A DNA stretch of 64,000 nt from Flavobacteriaceae bacterium (GTDB taxonomy: Bacteria > Bacteroidota > Bacteroidia > Flavobacteriales > Flavobacteriaceae): contig PBNP01000024.1 in NCBI GenBank assembly GCA_002723295.1, forward strand, positions 1-64,000. The letters are read 5' to 3'. This document shows positions 21,483-30,912 of the stretch, in pieces. The notes below the pieces were generated by a model. The model was not told the DNA's origin. It worked only from the letters and a program-made list of their open reading frames with translations, and made no database searches. Both the position numbers and the translations under genes were made by a program. Within the stretch, counting starts at the first letter, position 1, and each line of letters opens with the position of its first letter.

Positions 21483-22616
21483 CTATTTATCTTCATCAGA
21501 CTCTTCTTCTTTATCACCTATTTTTTTAGATTCTGTCTTGTTCCAGACTTTAATTTTATCCTCAATTGAAAGGCCAGAAATTATCTCAACATTTATTCCG
21601 TCAGAGATTCCAATTTTAATATCTCTTCGTTCAAATTTTTGATTATCTTCTTGAATTTCAACATAGGCTTCTTGTGTATCTTTATCAAACTGGAGTAAAG
21701 ATTCAGAAATTACCATTACATTTTCTTTTTTTTCTAAAACTATAGATGCATTAGCACTATATCCAGCCCTAACATTAATTGTGTCATTTAAAACTACATC
21801 TCCCTCAATTTTAAATTTCACCGCTCCTTGTTCTTCATTTCCTTTAGGTGCAATAAATTTTAATTTAGCCATAAATTCCTTGTCTTGTATTGCTCCCAAA
21901 TTTATAGTTAAAGGCATATTAATGCTTAGTTTTCCAACTTCTGCTTCATCAACTTTTCCTTCAAAAATCATTTTGGATAAGTCAGCAATAGTTGCAATTG
22001 TAGTTCCTGCATTAAAAGTATTACTTTCAACAACCTGATCTCCTTCTTTAACAGGAATTTCTAGTATAGTTCCAGAAACAGATGCTCTAATATTTGTGTT
22101 TGCCATTGAAGATCCTCTTGCAGTTCCTTGAAGAATTACCTGAAGATCACTTTTTGCATTATTTAAATCCTGACTAGATTGTTTTAATCTAAGTGAAGCA
22201 TTTTGGAATTCTTGTTCTGAAATGATATCTTTTTCATATAATGTCTTGTTCCTATTAAATTCAATTTTAGCATTTTCTAAAATAATTTTTAATGATGAAA
22301 CCCTTCCCTTTGCACTATTAAGGGAGCCTTCATTTGGAACAACTTTTACTTTTGCCAATAAGTCTCCTTCATTTACTTTATCTCCTTCTTCAACAAAAAT
22401 CTCTTGAATTATTCCAGATATTTGCGGTTTAATCTCAACTTCGTCCTCAGGAATTACCTTTCCAGTAACTACAGTTTTCTTTTCTATTGAACTAATAAAT
22501 GGAGTTCCTATTTCAAAATCAATTACAGATTTACTGTTGGTCTTTATAAAATAGGCTACAGCGAATAATCCTGCAAGTATAAATAGTGTAATTAATGTAT
22601 ATTTTAATGTTTTCAT
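21483..22616 (-). CDS. HlyD-type efflux periplasmic adaptor subunit
   Basis: Single TM, ISGIIQEIFVEEGDKVNEGDLLAKV lipoyl-like motif. Confidence 0.92.
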   Translation of the reverse strand: MKTLKYTLITLFILAGLFAVAYFIKTNSKSVIDFEIGTPFISSIEKKTVVTGKVIPEDEVEIKPQISGIIQEIFVEEGDKVNEGDLLAKVKVVPNEGSLNSAKGRVSSLKIILENAKIEFNRNKTLYEKDIISEQEFQNASLRLKQSSQDLNNAKSDLQVILQGTARGSSMANTNIRASVSGTILEIPVKEGDQVVESNTFNAGTTIATIADLSKMIFEGKVDEAEVGKLSINMPLTINLGAIQDKEFMAKLKFIAPKGNEEQGAVKFKIEGDVVLNDTINVRAGYSANASIVLEKKENVMVISESLLQFDKDTQEAYVEIQEDNQKFERRDIKIGISDGINVEIISGLSIEDKIKVWNKTESKKIGDKEEESDEDK

Positions 22617-22631
22617 TTTTTTAATTTTTAA

Positions 22632-23909
22632 TTATTCTTCTCTTAATGCATCAATTGGTTTTATGCTAACTGCTCTTTGTGCTGGAATTAGACCAATTAA
22701 TGTACCTAGAGTTACCATTATTAATAATGCGCCGATAACAAATGAAATAGGAACAGTAGGATTGGTATAGGGAAAATCTTTTAAATCAACCGTGAAATAA
22801 TTAATAGTTGCTAATACAAAAGCTCCTAAAATAATTCCAAGAATTCCAGCCACTACAGTTAAAAAAACTGATTCCAATATTATTTGTGCTCTAACTTCAC
22901 CTGGGGTAGCTCCTAAAGCTCTTCTTACACCTAATTCTCTAGTTCTTTCTTTTACAGATATTAACAGAATGTTTCCGATTCCAATTACACCAGCTATAAT
23001 TGTAGCTATTCCTACTATAAGTGATAAAAATGTCATCCCTCTTGCAAAACCTATGATGTTATTAAATACTTCACCTAAATTGAATGATCCAAATGCTCTT
23101 TTATCTATTGGAGAAACCCTATGAATCATTTTTAATGTTTGTTTAATATCTTCTTCAACTTTAATAACATCTGCATTTTCATATGCTGCGATATTAAACC
23201 AGCCTACCTCATCCCCAGTATTATATAAAGTTTTAAAAGTGGTGAATGGAATAAATACATCAGAATCAGAATCAAAAGGACTGCCTTGTCTGAAAACCAA
23301 AATTCCTATTACCTTAAAATAAACATTATCAATTCTGATATACTCACCTATTGCATTCTCATTAGATTCAAAAAGGTCAGTAAATGTTCTCTCACCAATA
23401 ACACAAACTTTACGATTGTTTTTTATATCCTCCTCATTAATAAATCTTCCGCCATCATATATTTGTTGAGTCGAAATTTTCCTAAATTCAGGAAAATCCC
23501 CATAAATAGCATAATTGCCCGAATTAGTTCCACGAACAATATTAGCTGGTGACCCCCCTGAAAAGCTTCCTCTAGAATTTCTAGGAACAATATATTTTAT
23601 CTCAGGAACTCTTTTTCTTAATAAATCAACATCTTGAATTTTTAAAGTAGGTCTTCTACCAATTTTAAATCCGTCGTAAGGAACACTTGTAGATTGAGCC
23701 CAAACAAAAAGAGAGTTCATGGCTACATTTTCAAATGCTCTTTCAAAACCATTATCTAATCCCTTAGCTGCTCCTGAAAGTGTAATGTAAATGAAAATCC
23801 CCCATAAAACTCCTATAATAGTAATAATAGTTCTAACTTTATTTTTTTGAATAGATCCAAAAATCTCTTGCCAAGTATCACGATCAAAAATTATTTTAAA
23901 ACTATTCAT
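22632..23909 (-). CDS. MacB-like ABC transporter permease
   Basis: MacB_PCD + FtsX domain; KERTRELGVRRALGATPGEV. Confidence 0.92.
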   Translation of the reverse strand: MNSFKIIFDRDTWQEIFGSIQKNKVRTIITIIGVLWGIFIYITLSGAAKGLDNGFERAFENVAMNSLFVWAQSTSVPYDGFKIGRRPTLKIQDVDLLRKRVPEIKYIVPRNSRGSFSGGSPANIVRGTNSGNYAIYGDFPEFRKISTQQIYDGGRFINEEDIKNNRKVCVIGERTFTDLFESNENAIGEYIRIDNVYFKVIGILVFRQGSPFDSDSDVFIPFTTFKTLYNTGDEVGWFNIAAYENADVIKVEEDIKQTLKMIHRVSPIDKRAFGSFNLGEVFNNIIGFARGMTFLSLIVGIATIIAGVIGIGNILLISVKERTRELGVRRALGATPGEVRAQIILESVFLTVVAGILGIILGAFVLATINYFTVDLKDFPYTNPTVPISFVIGALLIMVTLGTLIGLIPAQRAVSIKPIDALREE

Positions 23910-25131
23910 CTCTTAATGCAACTATTGGTTTAATTGAAGCAGCACGTTTAGCTGGAATATATCCTGCTATTGCTCCAAAAATTATTAGTATAATTGTAGC
24001 AAAAATTGCAGTTGTAGTATCTATGTATGGGTTTTTTATAAAATAATCCTCTAGTTTTGTTCCTAATGCTTTTAGAAGAAAAATGGCAGCAATCATTCCA
24101 AAATAACCTGAAATTGTTGTAATAAAAATAGACTCTTGAAGTATCATGGAAATTACTGCTCTTGGTGTAGCTCCAAGAGCCTTTCTAATTCCAAGTTCCT
24201 TTGTCCTTTCCTTAACTACAAAAACCATAATATTTGAAATACCAATAATTCCTGCAATTAATGTTCCTATTCCAACAAATGTTACAATAATTTGTAGAAT
24301 ACTTGCAAATTGCTGATTTTCTTCCAAACGTTTAGACACATTTCTAATAAATACACCTTTGGAGTCTTTTGGGTCAATATCTTTTCTGTCTTTCATAAAA
24401 AGTCTAAGTTGTTTTTCAAATCCAATAGCCCCAGCATAACCTAACTCTGGTTTAAAGGCAACAATAATTTGATCAACTTTATCATTATTTTTCTCTATTA
24501 GCTGTCTAGTTGTATAGGGAATATATATAATTCTTTCTTCATTATCTCCTCCAGAATCTTGAAAAACTCCAACTACTTTGAAGGCAATATCTCCTATTTG
24601 AATAAATTGCCCTAAAGGTTCCTCTTTTTTAAATAAATCTGTAACCACAAGTCTTCCTATTACAGCATGCTTTGTTCTTTCTATTAAATCATTCTCATTT
24701 AAGTATCTCCCTTTCATTATAACTGTTTTCTCAACAAATTGATGAGGAGGGGCAACTCCTCTAGTTGGGTAGTTGTTTGACTCACTTTTATACCTTGTAT
24801 CTGCATATCTAGAAATTCTAGGGGTAATATATTCTAAGAAAAAGGGGAAGTTAAGTTTAATTGCTTCTATATCATTGTTATTGAACTCAATTTGACGATT
24901 TGATTTAAAGCCTCTATATGGTTTTGAAGTTTTTCCAGCAAATAAAAACATGGTGTTTGTAGCGTCATCCAAAAAAAATTCTTTAAATGTGTTTTTAAGA
25001 CCATTTCCAAATCCAAATAAAATTATGAATATAAAAATTCCCAAAGCCACTGTGAATCCTGATAAAAATGTCCGAAGTTTATTTTTCCCTATTGTTTCAA
25101 ATATTTCCTGCCAAGTATCTCTTTTATACAT
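23902..25131 (-). CDS. MacB-like ABC transporter permease (second subunit)
   Basis: KERTKELGIRKALGATPRAVISMILQES; same architecture as neighbour. Confidence 0.92.
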   Translation of the reverse strand: MYKRDTWQEIFETIGKNKLRTFLSGFTVALGIFIFIILFGFGNGLKNTFKEFFLDDATNTMFLFAGKTSKPYRGFKSNRQIEFNNNDIEAIKLNFPFFLEYITPRISRYADTRYKSESNNYPTRGVAPPHQFVEKTVIMKGRYLNENDLIERTKHAVIGRLVVTDLFKKEEPLGQFIQIGDIAFKVVGVFQDSGGDNEERIIYIPYTTRQLIEKNNDKVDQIIVAFKPELGYAGAIGFEKQLRLFMKDRKDIDPKDSKGVFIRNVSKRLEENQQFASILQIIVTFVGIGTLIAGIIGISNIMVFVVKERTKELGIRKALGATPRAVISMILQESIFITTISGYFGMIAAIFLLKALGTKLEDYFIKNPYIDTTTAIFATIILIIFGAIAGYIPAKRAASIKPIVALRDE

Positions 25132-25825
25132 GTTTTAAAGCTTTGACTTGTTGTATTTTTTTATCTTCCACTATAATTCCATCCTTTAGCTTAACAACAC
25201 GTTTACACATTTTTGCAATGTCTCTTTCATGAGTAACTACTAAAATTGTTTTTCCTTCTTCATTTATTTTTTGAATTACATCCATGACTTCGTATGATGT
25301 TGTCGAATCTAAAGCGCCAGTAGGTTCATCAGCTAATAAAACTTTTGGCTGAGCGGCCATTGCTCTTGCTATTGCAACCCTTTGTTTTTGTCCTCCTGAC
25401 AATTCACTTGGAAGATGCTTTGCCCACTCAGTTAGTCCTACTTTTTCAAGATATTCTAATCCTGACTTTTGACGTTCTTTACGCCCAACTCCTTGGTAAT
25501 ACAATGGCAGAGAAACATTCTCTAAAGCATTCTTATAGTTGATTAAATTAAATGATTGAAAAACAAATCCTAAGAATTTGTTCCTGTATTTTGCAGCTTT
25601 GGTTTCATCTAAATCTTTTATCAAAACCCCATCAAGAGTATAGCTTCCTTTATCTAATAAATCTAACATCCCTATTATATTTAAAAGAGTAGATTTTCCT
25701 GATCCTGATGATCCCATAATTGCGACCAATTCACCTTCATTCACGTTAAAGTCGATGCCTTTTAAAACATGTAAAGAGTTTGATCCCATTTTGTATGATT
25801 TATGAAGGTTTTTTATTTGTATCAT
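25124..25825 (-). CDS. ABC transporter ATP-binding protein (MacB/LolD type)
   Basis: GSSGSGKSTLLNIIG Walker A, LSGGQKQRVAIARA signature, LLADEPTGALD Walker B. Confidence 0.96.
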   Translation of the reverse strand: MIQIKNLHKSYKMGSNSLHVLKGIDFNVNEGELVAIMGSSGSGKSTLLNIIGMLDLLDKGSYTLDGVLIKDLDETKAAKYRNKFLGFVFQSFNLINYKNALENVSLPLYYQGVGRKERQKSGLEYLEKVGLTEWAKHLPSELSGGQKQRVAIARAMAAQPKVLLADEPTGALDSTTSYEVMDVIQKINEEGKTILVVTHERDIAKMCKRVVKLKDGIIVEDKKIQQVKALKHV

Positions 25826-25863
25826 AAGGAAAATTTAAAACTGTGCAAATTTAATTTTTTTTA

Positions 25864-26151
25864 CTATTTATGTTGTTTAAGTGATTCAAGATTTTTAAAA
25901 AAGTTTTCAAAGGCTTTTCTGCCATTAAAAGTTATTCTGCATTTGGTTAAGGGATAATTATTTTCAAAGGATTTTTTAATTTTTATATATCCAGCACCAC
26001 TAAGTTTTTTTAACTGGATACTTAAATTTCCTTTTGAAGCACCTGAAACTTCAATTAACTTTTTAAAATTGGTGTTTTCAACAGAAAATAAAAATGAAAT
26101 TATTTTTAACCTTATAGGGTTAAAAAGTAATTTATCTAAATCTTTATTCAT
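25864..26151 (-). CDS. Winged-helix transcriptional regulator
   Basis: LFNPIRLKIISFLFSVENTNFKKLIEVSGASKGNLSIQLKKLSGAGYIKI HTH pattern; start moved from 26202 to the internal ATG at 26151. Confidence 0.8.
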   Translation of the reverse strand: MNKDLDKLLFNPIRLKIISFLFSVENTNFKKLIEVSGASKGNLSIQLKKLSGAGYIKIKKSFENNYPLTKCRITFNGRKAFENFFKNLESLKQHK

Positions 26152-26722
26152 TTTTTTTATTGTAATAAAGACTAAACCCAGGAATAAGACAACCAAAAAC
26201 AAGTGCTAAAATATTAAAGATAAAAATATTCAAGTCTGTAATTATATAAGTTAGAATATATAATATAAAAACTGATACGCCTCCTAAAGCCACAGGTTTT
26301 GATCTAATTATTAAACCTGTAGCTAGAACAGCTCCTCCAAGCAAAATAATTACATTTTGAATCATTGAATATGCCCCAGATTGAGAAACAAATGAAGTAA
26401 CCATAAGAATACACCAAGAGAAAATAAATACTCCCCAAAGAATCTTTATTGCCCTACCTAAATAGGTTTCATAACCAACTTTTTTTGAAGCTCTGAAATT
26501 GTAATAAGATGTATAACAGACTCCTAAAAGAGGAAAAATTGTCCAATATAAAAAAGCTGAATTTTCAAAATATTGAATAACTTCTGGAAACAAAAAATGA
26601 ATTAAGCTCATTATAATTATTAGGAACCCCCAAAAAATAAAATTGAACCCTAAAGGCCTTATACTTTCTTTGGTTTTAGAAATTGTGTTATTTATTAATC
26701 TAATTTGTTCTTCTGTATTCAT
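26144..26722 (-). CDS. Multi-pass membrane protein of unknown function
   Basis: About six hydrophobic segments; overlaps the start of the regulator gene. Confidence 0.7.
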   Translation of the reverse strand: MNTEEQIRLINNTISKTKESIRPLGFNFIFWGFLIIIMSLIHFLFPEVIQYFENSAFLYWTIFPLLGVCYTSYYNFRASKKVGYETYLGRAIKILWGVFIFSWCILMVTSFVSQSGAYSMIQNVIILLGGAVLATGLIIRSKPVALGGVSVFILYILTYIITDLNIFIFNILALVFGCLIPGFSLYYNKKNE

Positions 26723-26782
26723 TTTAAAATAATTTTTACAAATATAAACTAGTTTATTCTATAAACCAACTTTTTAAAAAAT

Positions 26783-27007
26783 TTATCTTTTATATATCTT
26801 GTAGATTCTCCATCCAACTAAAGCAACTAATATATAAGGTATTGCCATCAAATAAACTATTCCATTATTAATGCCTTCTGCAGTTTGCTGACCTTCCTCT
26901 GATTCTAAAACAGCTCTACACATAGAACATTGGGCATGAAGAAAATCAAAAGAAATTGTAACAATTATTGTAATTAATAATATTATTTTAATAGACTTAG
27001 ATAACAT
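26783..27007 (-). CDS. Small membrane protein with CxxC motif
   Basis: 74 aa; HAQCSMCRAVLESEEG followed by one TM helix; overlaps the DUF420 gene. Confidence 0.65.
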   Translation of the reverse strand: MLSKSIKIILLITIIVTISFDFLHAQCSMCRAVLESEEGQQTAEGINNGIVYLMAIPYILVALVGWRIYKIYKR

Positions 27008-27539
27008 AGTATGGTGATATCATTAAATAAACAATAACTCCCGTGATGGCTATATATAGCCATATTGGAAATGTTATTTTAGCAATTTTCTTATGATCTG
27101 CAAAAAGCTTTGATATTGCTCTAACATATGTGATTAAAACCATAGGAATGATACCAATGGACAAAACTATGTGAGTTATTAAAATAAAAAAATAAATATA
27201 CCTAACTAAACCTTCTCCTCCATATGGGGTTGGAACAGTTGTCATGTGATAAGCCACATACATTAACAAAAAAACTACAGATAGAGCAATTGCCATTTTC
27301 ATTAATTTTTCATGAAAATCTATTTTCTTTTTTTTGATGGCAAAATATGCAATTATTAAAATAAAAGATGTTAAGGCATTTATACCAGCATATATAGGCG
27401 GTAAAAAATGAAGAGGTTTTGCATTTGGCAATCTAACGCCAAATAAAATTGCAACAGCTACTGGAACAGCAACAGAAACAACAATAATCCACTTTTTATA
27501 TTTAAGTGTTTTGGATTCAGAATTTTGTGATTTTAACAT
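26997..27539 (-). CDS. DUF420 family membrane protein
   Basis: Multi-TM; HEKLMKMAIALSVVFLLMYVAYH...; sits in the cytochrome oxidase cluster. Confidence 0.8.
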   Translation of the reverse strand: MLKSQNSESKTLKYKKWIIVVSVAVPVAVAILFGVRLPNAKPLHFLPPIYAGINALTSFILIIAYFAIKKKKIDFHEKLMKMAIALSVVFLLMYVAYHMTTVPTPYGGEGLVRYIYFFILITHIVLSIGIIPMVLITYVRAISKLFADHKKIAKITFPIWLYIAITGVIVYLMISPYYVI

Positions 27540-27545
27540 AATATA

Positions 27546-28244
27546 TTATTCATTTAATAATAGCGGGATGTCTTCTATGAGCATTTCTGTCCCTTCTTGT
27601 ATATTAGAATCCTCTTGGTCAATTCCTAAGTAATATACTATAGGATTTCCATATGGGTCCAATCTTGATCTGATAAACCCTTGTTTGTCTATTAAAGCAA
27701 AATACCCTTGATGCTCAAAACCACCAGCAACCTCTGGGTTTATTGATGAAAATATATTAAACCCATTGTTAGATAAATCAAATACTGCTTCTTTTGTAGA
27801 AGTTAGAAAGTGCCAGTTTTTTGAAAACACTTCATATAGATTAGCATATTTTTTAAGGATGTTAGGTGTGTCATTTTCTGGATCAATAGTAAAAGATGCA
27901 ATACCAAAATCGGCTCTTTCACCAAAGGCGGTTTCCAATCTCTTCATGTTTTTATTCATAATTGGACAAATACTTGGACATCTTGTGAAGAAAAACTCAA
28001 CAATGTAAACTTTATTATAAAAATCCTCATTAGAAATTAACAAACTGTCTTGGTTAGTCATTAAAAACGAAGGCACTTTTTTTGCTTCACCATTAATAGA
28101 TATATATGATAAAGGTTTTGCTTTAGTTGATCTGTTGTTTTCTACTATTTTGGAGTTTTTAACCCTGTCTAAAATAGAAGGAACAATTATAATTGATAAA
28201 ACTAAAATTATCACACCTAGAAAAAAGTAGTACCATTTTTTCAT
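27546..28244 (-). CDS. SCO1/SenC family copper chaperone
   Basis: FFTRCPSICPIMNKNM CxxxC; FTIDPENDTP; distal GFEHQGYFALID histidine. Confidence 0.92.
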   Translation of the reverse strand: MKKWYYFFLGVIILVLSIIIVPSILDRVKNSKIVENNRSTKAKPLSYISINGEAKKVPSFLMTNQDSLLISNEDFYNKVYIVEFFFTRCPSICPIMNKNMKRLETAFGERADFGIASFTIDPENDTPNILKKYANLYEVFSKNWHFLTSTKEAVFDLSNNGFNIFSSINPEVAGGFEHQGYFALIDKQGFIRSRLDPYGNPIVYYLGIDQEDSNIQEGTEMLIEDIPLLLNE

Positions 28245-28255
28245 AATTGAAACCT

Positions 28256-28906
28256 TTATCTAATTGAATATTTTTTTAAAGCTAAACGATATTCAGCTAG
28301 TATAACTTTTATATCATCCTCCATCTTATTATTTATTTCAGCAACAGATCGTGCATCAAAACCATAAAGAGTTCCAATATCATCATCATCACGACCTCTT
28401 AGGTTCAAATTTCTATCAATAATAAAAGCATATGGTGAACTATTTTTAGAGTCTAAATTTAAAGGAGCGTTTAAACTTAAAAAGTGTTTATGAATTGCAT
28501 TGACAGATCCTTTTAAGAATTTCCAATTTATTAGATCAGTTCCAACGCCAGATTTGAGTTCTTCTTTTAATCCCATGACTTCATCTTCTTGATCTTCGGT
28601 AATTAAAATTACAAATTGAAAATCTTTAAACTTGTAAAATCGTTTATAAATTTTTTGATTTAAATTAAAAGCTTCACCTTTTTTTAAAGAAATATCTGAC
28701 CCCCAATAGCAAAGAACTGTTATATGCCCTTTTAGACTTACATCTTTTCCGTTAAGTGAAGTAAAATCAGATACTTCAAACACGTTTGTAGTTAGAACTG
28801 GAAGTTTTGCAAAATTGTTCTTTCCTGATGCAAAAAACAAATAAATAAATACAGGAAAAATAAATAGCACCCCAAGAACAAGAATCTTTTCTGTTTCCTT
28901 TTTCAT
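28256..28906 (-). CDS. Membrane-anchored thioredoxin-fold-like protein, no CxxC
   Basis: N-terminal TM; AFIIDRNLNLRGRDDDDIGTLYGFDARSVAEINNKMEDDIKVILAEYRLALKK; conserved-looking partner of SCO. Confidence 0.6.
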   Translation of the reverse strand: MKKETEKILVLGVLFIFPVFIYLFFASGKNNFAKLPVLTTNVFEVSDFTSLNGKDVSLKGHITVLCYWGSDISLKKGEAFNLNQKIYKRFYKFKDFQFVILITEDQEDEVMGLKEELKSGVGTDLINWKFLKGSVNAIHKHFLSLNAPLNLDSKNSSPYAFIIDRNLNLRGRDDDDIGTLYGFDARSVAEINNKMEDDIKVILAEYRLALKKYSIR

Positions 28907-28936
28907 ATAAAATTATAACGCTTTATAGCTCAGTTT

Positions 28937-29320
28937 TTAAAAGTTCCAGCTTACAAATCCTCTCTCCATAATATCATAAATATAGTCTCCCTCTATTAAT
29001 AAAATGAAAACCAAATAAGGTATAAGTATTATTAATGGTAAGATTATAGAGTTTTTCAATCCATCATTCTCATCACGAACATGCATAAAATCCCACGCTA
29101 TATAATAGGCTTTGACAATTGTTAAAAAAATAAAAATCCAATTGAGCAATTTCATTTTTAAAAAAGGAATCATTAATATTTGAGGCTTTGTAATTCCTAA
29201 AGCTACCTCAATTATTGTGACTATCGATAAAAAAATCAGTACCCCCCAAATTTTTTGTTCGTTAGACTTAAACTTTAGAAGTCCTTTAAAAATTGCGAGT
29301 TTTTGTGAATCGTGTCCCAT
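28937..29320 (-). CDS. Cytochrome c oxidase subunit IV family protein
   Basis: Three TM helices; IVKAYYIAWDFMHVRDE. Confidence 0.85.
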   Translation of the reverse strand: MGHDSQKLAIFKGLLKFKSNEQKIWGVLIFLSIVTIIEVALGITKPQILMIPFLKMKLLNWIFIFLTIVKAYYIAWDFMHVRDENDGLKNSIILPLIILIPYLVFILLIEGDYIYDIMERGFVSWNF

Positions 29321-29330
29321 AATTTATAAA

Positions 29331-30311
29331 TTAAACCAAGTAAAAGAAAGTAAAAACAAAAACCCAGACTAAATCTACAAAATGCCAATATAAACCAACT
29401 TTTTCAATCATTTCATAATGACCTCTTCTTTCATATGTTCCAAGCAAGACATTAAAAAAGATGATTATATTAATTATAACTCCTGAAAAAACATGAAAAC
29501 CATGGAATCCAGTTATAAAAAAGAAAAAATTTGCAAAAAGTCTATTGCCATATTCATTTCTAATTAAATTTGCACCCCTAACAATAATTTCTGCATCTTG
29601 AATTTTATTTAAAGAATCTTCTCTGTTAAGGATAGTCTTTTTGCCTTCTGAATTTATTAACTCTGTTCGAATTAATAAATCTGCGTTTTTTATAAAACCA
29701 CTTTTAACTTCAGAAAGAGAAATTTCTGAAATAGATGATTCAGAAGTAAACCATATGCCAGAACTTTTTGTGTGAGTAGTTCTTTGTGTAGGAATTTCAA
29801 TAGCAAAGTCGTCTATAGAAACTCGCTTTAAATCAGTATTTACAAATTGTAATATTTGACCTCCTCTGGTTTCTAATGCTCCATATTCTCCTTTTATGAA
29901 ATTTTTCCACTCCCAGGCCTGTGAGCCAACAAAAATAGCCCCTCCAATTATAGTTAAAAGCATATAAAATGCAACTTTTGACTTATTCATATTATGGCCT
30001 GCATCGACAGCTAGAACCATAGTTACTGAAGAAAAAATAAGTATAAATGTCATCAATGCAACATAATACATAGGAGCATCAACTCCATGAAGAAAAGGAA
30101 AATGAGTAAAAACCTCATCAGCAATTGGCCATGAATTGATGTTTTTAAAACGTGAAAAAGCATAAGAAACAAGAAATCCAGAAAAAGTTAAAGCATCTGA
30201 TACAATAAAAAACCACATCATTAATTTTCCATAACTAGCTTTTAATGGTTTTTTAGCCCCCCCCCAAAGAAGTTCATCATTATTATCATTCTTACTTGCA
30301 ATTACTTCCAT
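29331..30311 (-). CDS. Cytochrome c oxidase subunit III
   Basis: ITGFHGFHVFSGV, VGLYWHFVDLVWVFVFTFFYL; about 100-aa extramembrane insertion. Confidence 0.93.
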   Translation of the reverse strand: MEVIASKNDNNDELLWGGAKKPLKASYGKLMMWFFIVSDALTFSGFLVSYAFSRFKNINSWPIADEVFTHFPFLHGVDAPMYYVALMTFILIFSSVTMVLAVDAGHNMNKSKVAFYMLLTIIGGAIFVGSQAWEWKNFIKGEYGALETRGGQILQFVNTDLKRVSIDDFAIEIPTQRTTHTKSSGIWFTSESSISEISLSEVKSGFIKNADLLIRTELINSEGKKTILNREDSLNKIQDAEIIVRGANLIRNEYGNRLFANFFFFITGFHGFHVFSGVIINIIIFFNVLLGTYERRGHYEMIEKVGLYWHFVDLVWVFVFTFFYLV

Positions 30312-30347
30312 AAATATTTGAAATTAATTTTAGCAAATTTATTAATT

Positions 30348-30908
30348 CTAACGGTACAAAACCATAAATAAATACAAATAAAGCCAAAGAAAATCTAGGA
30401 AATGCCAAAAAATAACTCCAAGTTGAATACCAAGTTTATTTGACCCAATATATTTATTTGCTGAAATCTTATAAAAAACTTTAAGTAGCACAATTATTCC
30501 TGCAATTAAGTGAACTAAATGGACTATTACTAAAACATACAAAAAGGAGGTTGTAATTGAACTTTGAGCACCTGTAAAATAATATCCAGATTTTATAATT
30601 TCTTGAAACCCTTTAAATTGATAGAAAACAAAAAGAAAAGCTAAAAAAATAGTTGTGGAAACAAGAATTAAAGATTTAGGCTTATTATTTTTTAAAACAT
30701 AGTGTTTGGCTAAATGAAAAGTTAAACTGCTGATTAATAATAAAATTGTACTAATAGTAAATGCAAAAGGTATTTCAAATGAACTTAACCAATCTGATCT
30801 ATAAGAGCTAACAACATATGCACTTGTTAATCCTGCAAAGGTCATTGTAATGCTTATCATGCCAATTAACAGCATCATTTTTTTTGAATTCTCTTGTTTT
30901 CTATTCAT
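30348..30908 (-). CDS. Cytochrome c oxidase subunit III family protein (second)
   Basis: VLVIVHLVHLIAGI, GVIFWHFLDFLWLYLYLFM. Confidence 0.88.
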   Translation of the reverse strand: MNRKQENSKKMMLLIGMISITMTFAGLTSAYVVSSYRSDWLSSFEIPFAFTISTILLLISSLTFHLAKHYVLKNNKPKSLILVSTTIFLAFLFVFYQFKGFQEIIKSGYYFTGAQSSITTSFLYVLVIVHLVHLIAGIIVLLKVFYKISANKYIGSNKLGIQLGVIFWHFLDFLWLYLYLFMVLYR

Positions 30909-30912
30909 GATT

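Noticed and set aside
29640-29900. About 100-aa insertion in cox3 as a novel domain
   Set aside because: From memory, flavobacterial subunit III proteins commonly carry this extramembrane insertion.
29331-30908. Two adjacent subunit III genes as a possible split or duplicated gene
   Set aside because: Both are complete with different N-termini and own TM sets; paired cox3-family genes are normal in Bacteroidota oxidase clusters.
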